Below, one piece after another: positions 1 through 5,227 of a stretch of DNA of 5,227 nt (the stretch's first letter is position 1; every line of letters starts with the position of its first letter). Below the pieces are notes generated by a model. That model was not told where the DNA came from. It did no database searches and was given only the letters and a program-made list of their open reading frames with translations. Position numbers and translations under genes: made by a program. The stretch comes from Chitinispirillaceae bacterium (GTDB lineage Bacteria > Fibrobacterota > Chitinivibrionia > Chitinivibrionales > Chitinispirillaceae): positions 1-5,227 of the forward strand of contig JAFGOU010000497.1 in the NCBI GenBank assembly GCA_016926315.1. The letters are read 5' to 3'.

Positions 1-510
1 GATGAAGTCAACGAGCTTATGGAGCAGGTGCGTCTCTGTTCCAGGCTTACCCATACCCATCCCTACGGCATCGCCGGGGCCGACCTGCAGGCGTATATCG
101 TTCTGCTGGCGCTCAATGACGTGCCCTGCAGTGAGTGGCTGGGACGCCTGTTCTCGTTTCAAACCGAAAACGCGTTTAAAATTAAATTCGAGGTCATAAA
201 GAAATGTCTTGAAGGGAAGGCCTCCCCCCATGATGGCGCACGGGAGATCGGCAATGATGCCGATGTGCTCGATGCCGTCCCCGCAGCGCTGTTTTCGGTG
301 CTCAGAAACCCGGCATCGTTTCCCGATGCGGTCCTCTTTGCCGTGTCCATGGGCGGAGATACCGATACGATCGGTGCGATGGCTGGTGCTGTTGCCGGAG
401 CAAAAGCCGGTATCCGGGGCATCCCATCGGAATGGCTGGAACGACTTGAAAACGGAAGCGAAGGAAGGGATTTTATCCGCGGCCTGGTCAGGAAAACGGA
501 AGTCAAATAG
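1..510 (+). CDS. ADP-ribosylglycohydrolase family protein (ARH3-like), 5'-truncated
   Basis: The window opens inside this gene; 169 codons and a TAG stop are present. The family hydrolyses ADP-ribose linkages (from proteins, O-acetyl-ADP-ribose or poly-ADP-ribose) with two Mg2+ ions. The diagnostic motif is SMGGDTDTIGAMAGAVAGA, starting near position 346; its two Asp codons (358-360 and 364-366) match the C-terminal metal ligands of ARH/DraG enzymes. Upstream, THTHPYGIAGADLQA resembles the 'TH-HP-G--GA--QA' segment of ARH3-type proteins, and the order VPAALFSVLRN, then the GGDTD motif, then IPSEWLERLE is the usual C-terminal layout. The first metal-binding motif of the family lies in the missing N-terminal part, so activity cannot be judged fully. 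The gene is convergent with the tRNA-Ser just downstream and shows no link to the phosphorylase operon. The family call is firm; the ARH3-like subtype and the substrate are inference. Confidence 0.92.
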   Translation, partial: DEVNELMEQVRLCSRLTHTHPYGIAGADLQAYIVLLALNDVPCSEWLGRLFSFQTENAFKIKFEVIKKCLEGKASPHDGAREIGNDADVLDAVPAALFSVLRNPASFPDAVLFAVSMGGDTDTIGAMAGAVAGAKAGIRGIPSEWLERLENGSEGRDFIRGLVRKTEVK

Positions 511-529
511 ATGAAACCAAGCAGTACAA

Positions 530-616
530 CGGAGGGGAGAGGATTCGAACCTCCGGTAGGGTTGCCCCTACGCAGGTTTAGCAAACCTGTGCCTTGAGCC
601 GCTCGGCCACCCCTCC
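530..616 (-). tRNA. tRNA-Ser (anticodon GCU)
   Basis: Read on the minus strand, a complete class II cloverleaf is visible. The acceptor stem is GGAGGGG/CCCCTCC (610-616 with 531-537). There is a D arm, and the anticodon stem CAGGT/ACCTG holds the loop TTGCTAA, with anticodon GCT at 580-582. A long variable arm (GTAGGG, loop GCAA, CCCTAC) follows, then a T arm with the loop TTCGAAT closed by GGAGG/CCTCT. The base after the acceptor stem is G (position 530), the usual discriminator for serine tRNA. The long variable arm plus anticodon GCU identify a tRNA-Ser reading AGC/AGU codons. The next bases read TTG, so CCA is not encoded and must be added by a nucleotidyltransferase. It is transcribed toward the end of the ADP-ribosylglycohydrolase gene. 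Confidence 0.97.
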
Positions 617-643
617 AGAACGTCTGCTTTTTTACCCACGTTT

Positions 644-673
644 AATATACTTTCATTCCATTATTGCAGACAA
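644..673 (-). promoter_or_regulatory. Likely sigma70-type promoter of tRNA-Ser
   Basis: On the minus strand, a -35 box TTGTCT (668-673) is followed by an 18-base spacer and a -10 box TATATT (644-649). Transcription would start near 636-638, giving a leader of about 20 bases before the mature tRNA 5' end at 616. The -10 box matches the consensus at 5 of 6 positions and the -35 at 4 of 6. Position and orientation suit the tRNA. This is motif matching only. Confidence 0.55.
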
Positions 674-969
674 GCGGAGTGTGACGCATTTTATACTTCT
701 TGAATATTTTTTTAAAAAACAGAATGATTTTGTTATAGTTGTGACCATCATAGCTTCGGTGCGAGCAGGTGAAGATATACTACCCGGTTATTTATTCGAT
801 TAACCACAAGCTGTTGTTTCCGTGCATGTCCTGATGTATTATTACGTTAAGGCATTCCCAGGCATCAAGGTTTCATATTCTCCATAGTTGTTTGATATCA
901 CAAAGGGTTATTCGTTTTCGGTAAAGCGTCGGTTACCAAGGGTATTTTATCTGCTGTTCTGATCGGGAG

Positions 970-998
970 TTGCTTAATTTTGTGCGTAATAGTATACT
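970..998 (+). promoter_or_regulatory. Likely promoter of the phosphorylase-like/enzyme I operon
   Basis: A -35-like TTGCTT (970-975), a 17-base spacer and a -10 box TATACT (993-998, 5 of 6 consensus) predict a start near 1005 and an untranslated leader of about 40 bases. The -35 box is weak (TTG plus little else), so basal activity may be modest or need an activator. No other pair of hexamers with acceptable spacing was found on this strand between 617 and 1046. Confidence 0.55.
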
Positions 999-1014
999 GA
1001 AATTCATTCAAGAG

Positions 1015-1050
1015 TCATAACCCGATAAGCAAAACCAAAAAAGGTTATGG
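1015..1050 (+). promoter_or_regulatory. Leader hairpin that can enclose the ribosome site and start codon
   Basis: CATAACC (1016-1022) is a perfect inverted complement of GGTTATG (1043-1049). The right arm contains the last two bases of the AAGG ribosome-binding sequence and the whole ATG start codon of the phosphorylase-like gene. A U-G pair (1015 with 1050) extends the stem to 8 pairs, with a 20-base A-rich loop. A smaller alternative (AACC 1033-1036 with GGTT 1043-1046) uses the same right arm. If transcription starts near 1005, the whole element lies in the mRNA leader. The stem is visible in the sequence; a role in limiting translation is inference. Confidence 0.4.
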
Positions 1051-3470
1051 ACGGAAAAATCCTTCGCGATGCTTTCTATCGCTATTTAACCAACTTTCTC
1101 GGCAAGGACGAGGCAACCGCGACGGTGCACGACCGTTACATGGCACTTGCCTATGCGGTTCGCAGCGAGTTCATGAAGAACTGGATTGCGACGCAGAAAC
1201 GATATCATCAGCAGAACCTTCGCCGCGTGTATTATCTGTCTACAGAGTACATCCTTGGGAAAAGCCTTTTCCAGAACATTATGAACCACGGCATCGAACA
1301 GGAGATGGCCCATGCCGTCAAGTCGCTGGGGTTTTCCATCGATACCGTTTACGAACAAGAAGACGATTTCATGCTGGGCAACGGCAGCGAGGCGCGGCTT
1401 GCCGCATGCCTGCTCGAGGCCATGGCCTCGCATGGATTTCCCGCCATGGCGTACGGGCTGCGTTATGAGTACGGCTTGTTCAGGCAGGAAATCAGAAACG
1501 GCGTGCAGATCGAACGGCCGAATGACTGGCTGCGGCGGGGCAACCCCTGGGAGATCGAGCGTCCTGAATATTGCCATACCGTCCAGTTCGGGGGAGAGTG
1601 CCGCGCCCGTGCCGACAACATTTACGGTGCGTATGAATGGCGGAATACCGAGTCGGTGCTCGCGATTCCCTACGACGTACCCATCGTCGGGTTTCGTAAT
1701 GGTACGGTCAATACCCTTCGTTTATGGAGTGCGCGGGCGACGGAGGAGTTTTTGCCCGATTATCTCAACCATCGCGATTATGAGCGTGCCTATCTGGACA
1801 AATCGAAGTTAAGTGATATAACGGAACTGTTGTTTCCGGATGAAGACGTGCGCAGGGCAACCGATCTGCGGATGCGGCAGCAGTACTTCTTTATCAGTGC
1901 TTCGTTGCAGGACATCCTCAGGCGATTTAAAAGGGACAACAACACCATTGAAGATTTTGACAAAAAAGTTGTTATTCATCTGGGGGGTAGCCGTTGCGCG
2001 CTTGCCATACCGGAACTTATGCGGCTGCTGGTCGATCACGAAGGAGTGCCTTGGGAGAACGCGTGGGGCATCACGAAAAACGTTTTTTCCTATACCAGCC
2101 ATGCCGTGTTGAGGGAAGATGCCGAAGTGTGGCCGGTGTATAAAGTAGGTCAGCTTCTTCCGCGGCATCTGCAGGTTATATTCGACATCAACCAGATACA
2201 TCTTGATGATGTTCGCAAAAAACATGGCAACGAATCGAATCTGGTGCGCGAACTGTCGCTCGTTGAGGAAGGCGAAGTCAAACGCATTAGATTCGCAGAC
2301 ATGGCCGTGCTCGGATCATTTTCCGTTAACGGCGTTTCACGCGAGCAGACCGCCATTCTGCGCACAAAAGTATTCCCCACCTTTGCGCGCTATTTTGCGG
2401 ACCGTTTTTCATGCACGGTGAACGGAATCAGTCTGCGGCGCTGGCTCCTTAACGTCAACAGGCCGCTCGGGCTGCATATCATCAAGCATATCGGCGACCG
2501 GTGGATACGAACTCCGGAACAGCTTGTGCAGCTCGAAAAAATGGTCGACGATGACCGGTTCCTGCAGGGACTGCATGATATCAAGATGGCGGCGAAGTCG
2601 CGTCTGGCGGGACAGCTCCGGTCATCGCTGGGCCTGTCCGTGGATCCGTCAATGGCCTTCGACGTCCATATGGGGAAAATGCATGGCAGCAAACGCCAGC
2701 TGCTTCACCTGCTCTATGTTCTGCATTGTTATCTGTGCGTCAAACGCGGAAGGGAACCGCCGGGGGGAGGGAGGACACGACGGCTTCATCTATTCTCCGG
2801 CAAGGCGTCACCGTCGGATTTTCTTGCCAAGCAGATACTGCATCTTATCATCCTGGTCGCCGACCGGATCAACAACGATCCGCAGGCGGGCGGTCTCATG
2901 CAGGTGGTTATGATTCCCGATTTCTCGCTTTCGTTGGCCGAGTCCATAACCCCCGCTGTCGATATATCGGAACAATTGGCAACCGCCGGACTCGAGCCCT
3001 CTGGTACCTTCGCGATGAAATTGGCGGCAAATGGCGCGATTACGATCGCCAGCAGGGGCGGCGCTGCAGTTGAATTTGCAGAAACGGTCGGCAACGACTA
3101 TATTTTGACTTTCGGAAAAACCGGAGAGGAGATTTCCTTGCTGAACGGGTACCGGCCATCAGACCTTCTCTCGAAAGACGAGCGGCTGCAGGCCATTTTT
3201 GATTTTCTCGAAAATGACCTGATTCCGTCGGCGGAGGAAGGGCATGCCATGTATCCCCTGCTTTCCTCCCTGCGGGACTCAGACCGTCAGTTCGTTTTGC
3301 TCGATTTTTCCGATTACGCGGCAAAAAATGAGACCATCGACACCTGGTACAACGATCGCACCACCTGGTGTAAAAAGACGCTTATGAATATTGCCAGGAG
3401 CGGATGGTTTTCAATCGATCGAGCGGTCCGGGAATACGCCGGCAGTATCTGGAAGATATCAGGCACATGA
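1047..3470 (+). CDS. Glycogen phosphorylase homologue with a degenerate active site (probable pseudoenzyme)
   Basis: The protein has 807 residues, close to the ~800-815 usual for bacterial glycogen/maltodextrin phosphorylases (GT35), and is collinear with them from VYYLSTEY (about residues 52-59) to the C-terminal MLNIARSGWFSIDR-type tail (here LMNIARSGWF). Active family members use PLP and phosphate to release glucose-1-phosphate from alpha-1,4-glucans. Retained residues (muscle numbers in brackets): PLP lysine K658 (K680), H352 (H377), N459 (N484), E650 (E672), S652-G653-T654 (674-676) and K549 (K574). Altered residues: glycine loop GNGGLG to GNGSEA (S114, E115, A116 for 135-137); NDTHP to GGSRC (313-317); KRIHEYK to GKMHGSK (543-549), losing K568, R569, E572 and Y573; Y648 to F626; G677-N678 to F655-A656; and DGANVE to GGAAVE. 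Phosphorolysis is therefore unlikely, though PLP binding remains possible. The start is firm: an in-frame TAA lies at 1026-1028, with no other start codon before 1047. AAGG sits only 2 bases upstream, a poor ribosome-site spacing. The stop overlaps the enzyme I start by 4 bases. Family confidence is very high; loss of activity is inference. Confidence 0.95.
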   Translation: MDGKILRDAFYRYLTNFLGKDEATATVHDRYMALAYAVRSEFMKNWIATQKRYHQQNLRRVYYLSTEYILGKSLFQNIMNHGIEQEMAHAVKSLGFSIDTVYEQEDDFMLGNGSEARLAACLLEAMASHGFPAMAYGLRYEYGLFRQEIRNGVQIERPNDWLRRGNPWEIERPEYCHTVQFGGECRARADNIYGAYEWRNTESVLAIPYDVPIVGFRNGTVNTLRLWSARATEEFLPDYLNHRDYERAYLDKSKLSDITELLFPDEDVRRATDLRMRQQYFFISASLQDILRRFKRDNNTIEDFDKKVVIHLGGSRCALAIPELMRLLVDHEGVPWENAWGITKNVFSYTSHAVLREDAEVWPVYKVGQLLPRHLQVIFDINQIHLDDVRKKHGNESNLVRELSLVEEGEVKRIRFADMAVLGSFSVNGVSREQTAILRTKVFPTFARYFADRFSCTVNGISLRRWLLNVNRPLGLHIIKHIGDRWIRTPEQLVQLEKMVDDDRFLQGLHDIKMAAKSRLAGQLRSSLGLSVDPSMAFDVHMGKMHGSKRQLLHLLYVLHCYLCVKRGREPPGGGRTRRLHLFSGKASPSDFLAKQILHLIILVADRINNDPQAGGLMQVVMIPDFSLSLAESITPAVDISEQLATAGLEPSGTFAMKLAANGAITIASRGGAAVEFAETVGNDYILTFGKTGEEISLLNGYRPSDLLSKDERLQAIFDFLENDLIPSAEEGHAMYPLLSSLRDSDRQFVLLDFSDYAAKNETIDTWYNDRTTWCKKTLMNIARSGWFSIDRAVREYAGSIWKISGT

Positions 3471-5224
3471 AAAAAGAGACAAAACTGATCGGGATACCCA
3501 TTGTGTCGGGATGGGGTATGGGCAATGCCTATTTTGTGGGTCGTGTCCTTCCCCAGACGTCGACCGTTTCGATATCCCGCCAGGATCTCGGCAGCGAGAT
3601 CATGCGGTTCAACGAGATCAGGGAGCGGGCGAAGAAAGAGTACCGGCAGCTTCTTTCCGAGTTCAAGGGAACATCGAAACAACCGATCGATGTCTCCATT
3701 CTCAACATTTATGAGCATATCATCGATGACCCCGCATTCATCGGCCAGGTTGTTGAAACCATTTCAACGAAACTCTATGATGTGGAAACGTCCATCAGGC
3801 TGGTTTCCAACGACTTTATCAAGCGATTCGACGCCGCTGGCTCTTCGTATTTCAAGGAGCGGTCGGGAGACATGGTCGAGGTATGTGAAAAACTTATCGC
3901 CTATCTTTATGAAGATGAAGGCCGGACAAAGGATTTCATGGAACCGGTAGTACTCATCGTATTGCGGACCTTTACACCCAGTGATATCCTCGCTTACGAT
4001 AAATCGAAAATACAGGCCGTGGTTACCACCAGCGGCGGCAAGACCTCTCATGCGGCCATTCTTGCGCGTTCCTATAATATCCCGGTGGTTTCGGGTATCA
4101 GGAACCTTTCCGAGAGCGTTACTCCGGGAGATCAGCTCCTGGTCGACGCGGAAAAGGGCATCGTCTACGTCCGTCCGCCGGCTGCGATTACGGGTCGGTA
4201 TAAAAAACAGGCCGGCGAGGAGACCGCCTTTGAGGAGTTCAAGAAAAAGTGGCAGCGCCCGGTCTACACGCGCGATGGGATAAAAATAGACGTTGTCGCA
4301 AATGTATCACTTCCTGATGACGTCGATGACGCCAACGAATTCTGCGCCGATGGTATTGGACTCGTTCGCACGGAATACCTGCTTTCCAACCGCAAGGAAA
4401 TGCCCTCGCTTGAAGTCCAGACCGCCTATTACGAAAGCATTTTCAAAAAAGCGAAGAAAAAACACTGCGTGATCCGTCTTATGGACATCGGCGGTGATAA
4501 AGTCCCGCATTTTTTCGACATGCCGCCGGAATTCAACCCGTTCATGGGATGGCGTGCGATCCGCATTTTTCTTGAGCGGCAGGATTATTTCGAGACGCAG
4601 GTCGAGGCGATAATGACGGCGGGAAAATCGTCGGATTATTCGATCATGGTACCGATGGTCACCACTCTTCAGGAGTGGCTTGACGCCAAATCGATTATTG
4701 CCGGGGTTGCCGCAAGGACCGGGTTGCCCATGCCGAAAACCGGGGTCCTTTTCGAGGTTCCATTGGCGATCCTCGAGATAAACATGTTTCTCAAGGAGAT
4801 CGATTTTGCCTCCATCGGTACCAATGATCTGATCCAGTACCTCAGCGCCGCGGACCGTAACAATACAAAGGTGAACTACCTGTATAATCCGATCGAGCCG
4901 GCGTTTGTGCGTATCATCCGGAATGCCATAAAGGCGGCAAACGACAATGGTATGCCGCTTTCCATATGCGGGGAGATGGCGGGCAATCCCATTCACGCCG
5001 TTCTGCTGATCGGACTGGGTCTGCGGCGTTTCAGCGTGATCCCTCGTTCCATTCCGATAATAAAAGAGCTTGTTTCCCACCTCAGCTATGTGGAAGCGGC
5101 AGAGAGTATCTCACATATCGACGCCATCGATTCCACCGAAGATATGTCGCGCTGGCTGCGAAACCTTAACAAACGGTTGCTTGGTGATGTGCTCTCCCGC
5201 CTGCCTGTTTCGGTAGAGGTATGA
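3467..5224 (+). CDS. ptsI: Phosphoenolpyruvate-protein phosphotransferase (PTS enzyme I)
   Basis: Enzyme I takes phosphate from PEP onto a histidine and passes it to HPr, the first step of the cytoplasmic PTS relay. The protein has 585 residues, against 575 in E. coli. Domains in order: N-terminal PEP-utiliser/HPr-binding region (about 1-150, including YFKERSGDMVEVCEKLI), the phosphohistidine swivel domain with GGKTSHAAILARS (active H195, matching E. coli H189), and a TIM-barrel PEP domain. In the barrel I see GIGLVRTEYLL (R301, E303), RLMDIGGDK (R337), NPFMGWRAIRI, GVLFEVP (metal ligand E430), SIGTNDLIQY (D454) and ICGEMAG (active-site C501). All key residues are present, so it should be active. 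There is no N-terminal GAF domain, which argues against the PtsP nitrogen-PTS type. I chose ATG 3467 over ATG 3404 because homology begins with KLIGIPIVSG and the ATGA overlap suggests translational coupling; AGG at 3461-3463 and GGAAG at 3451-3455 are possible ribosome sites. No HPr gene is in view. Confidence 0.95.
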   Translation: MKKETKLIGIPIVSGWGMGNAYFVGRVLPQTSTVSISRQDLGSEIMRFNEIRERAKKEYRQLLSEFKGTSKQPIDVSILNIYEHIIDDPAFIGQVVETISTKLYDVETSIRLVSNDFIKRFDAAGSSYFKERSGDMVEVCEKLIAYLYEDEGRTKDFMEPVVLIVLRTFTPSDILAYDKSKIQAVVTTSGGKTSHAAILARSYNIPVVSGIRNLSESVTPGDQLLVDAEKGIVYVRPPAAITGRYKKQAGEETAFEEFKKKWQRPVYTRDGIKIDVVANVSLPDDVDDANEFCADGIGLVRTEYLLSNRKEMPSLEVQTAYYESIFKKAKKKHCVIRLMDIGGDKVPHFFDMPPEFNPFMGWRAIRIFLERQDYFETQVEAIMTAGKSSDYSIMVPMVTTLQEWLDAKSIIAGVAARTGLPMPKTGVLFEVPLAILEINMFLKEIDFASIGTNDLIQYLSAADRNNTKVNYLYNPIEPAFVRIIRNAIKAANDNGMPLSICGEMAGNPIHAVLLIGLGLRRFSVIPRSIPIIKELVSHLSYVEAAESISHIDAIDSTEDMSRWLRNLNKRLLGDVLSRLPVSVEV

Positions 5225-5227
5225 TCA
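5221..5227 (+). CDS. Possible start of the next operon gene (first codons only)
   Basis: An ATG at 5221-5223 overlaps the enzyme I stop codon (TGA 5222-5224), the same ATGA layout as the phosphorylase-like/enzyme I junction. GAGG lies directly upstream (5216-5219), but only one base from the ATG, so it is a poor ribosome site and translation would depend on coupling. Only ATG ATC A is in the window, so no product can be named, and the ATG may be chance. Confidence 0.3.

Larger units (their letters stand above)
617..1046. other. Intergenic region of about 430 bases
   Basis: This A+T-rich stretch separates the divergent tRNA-Ser and phosphorylase-like genes. I see no credible protein gene: the only open frame of note (594-803, +) starts inside the tRNA and has no recognisable composition or ribosome site. 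The region holds the tRNA promoter at its left end and the operon promoter and leader at its right end. A T-run/A-run (706-719) lacks a GC stem and is not a terminator. GGTTA or its complement TAACC occurs six times (786, 801, 906, 931, 1018, 1043), more than expected by chance. The middle (about 740-960) has no feature I can assign. Confidence 0.6.

Noticed and set aside
700..739. TTGAAT (700-705) and TATAGT (734-739) as a promoter
   Set aside because: The spacer is 28 bases, far from the 16-18 needed.
594..803. A 69-codon open frame (+) upstream of the operon
   Set aside because: It begins inside the tRNA-Ser gene, has no convincing ribosome site, and its translation has no recognisable domain; the region looks intergenic and A+T-rich.
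920..937. GGTAA/TTACC hairpin as a terminator
   Set aside because: It has only 5 pairs and an 8-base loop, with no T-run after it and no upstream gene on that strand needing a terminator here.
962..1026. ATCGGG (962-967) with CCCGAT (1021-1026) as an operator or hairpin around the promoter
   Set aside because: The arms are only 6 bases and more than 50 bases apart, and the left arm lies upstream of the predicted transcription start; chance is adequate as an explanation.
1977..2700. Compensating frameshifts or sequencing errors as the cause of the altered phosphorylase motifs
   Set aside because: Codons on both sides of each altered motif align in frame with the family, and the changes read as separate substitutions (for example GGSRC for NDTHP). 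Several independent paired shifts would be needed.
3404..3466. A longer enzyme I beginning at ATG 3404
   Set aside because: The extra 21 residues lie wholly within the 3' end of the phosphorylase-like gene, in another frame, and do not resemble enzyme I N-termini; homology starts just after ATG 3467.
4307..5080. A 257-codon open frame on the minus strand within enzyme I
   Set aside because: It is a shadow of the firmly identified enzyme I gene; the translation is basic and low in recognisable motifs, and no promoter or ribosome site supports it.
1..5227. CRISPR arrays, insertion sequences, prophage or attachment sites
   Set aside because: No regularly spaced repeats, transposase or integrase coding, or terminal inverted repeats were seen on either strand.

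Overview
The window is bacterial DNA. It has tightly packed genes, ATGA stop/start overlaps, sigma70-like promoter hexamers and a class II tRNA-Ser. Coding parts have moderate GC, and the one long intergenic stretch is clearly richer in A+T. I cannot name the organism from this sequence. The tRNA has no encoded CCA, which excludes lineages that always encode it (such as enterics) but does not point to a phylum.

Layout. Positions 1-510 (+) hold the C-terminal part of an ADP-ribosylglycohydrolase of the ARH/DraG family, most like ARH3. Its 5' end lies outside the window. Positions 530-616 (-) hold a tRNA-Ser(GCU), convergent with the hydrolase gene, with its own likely promoter at 644-673. Positions 617-1046 hold no credible gene. 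They carry the tRNA promoter, a probable promoter at 970-998, and a short leader that can fold over the start codon of the next gene. Positions 1047-3470 (+) encode a full-length glycogen phosphorylase homologue of 807 residues. Positions 3467-5224 (+) encode a PTS enzyme I (PEP-protein phosphotransferase) of 585 residues, starting in a 4-base ATGA overlap with the phosphorylase gene. A second ATGA at 5221-5224 suggests that a third gene of the same operon follows.

Main point. The phosphorylase homologue keeps the fold, the Schiff-base lysine (K658, equivalent to muscle K680) and several glucose-contact residues. It has lost most of the otherwise near-invariant residues around the PLP phosphate and substrate phosphate, and elsewhere in the active site: the glycine loop, the NDTHP motif, the KRIHEY motif, and the GN before the PLP lysine. 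The frame is intact and the protein is near normal length. It therefore looks like a maintained pseudoenzyme or repurposed phosphorylase rather than a decaying gene. Its translationally coupled partner, enzyme I, keeps every catalytic residue I can place.

How they may work together (inference). In E. coli the PTS protein HPr binds glycogen phosphorylase and regulates it. A phosphorylase-like protein co-produced with enzyme I could be a sensor or scaffold linking glucan or sugar status to the PTS phosphorelay. No HPr or sugar permease gene is visible in the window.
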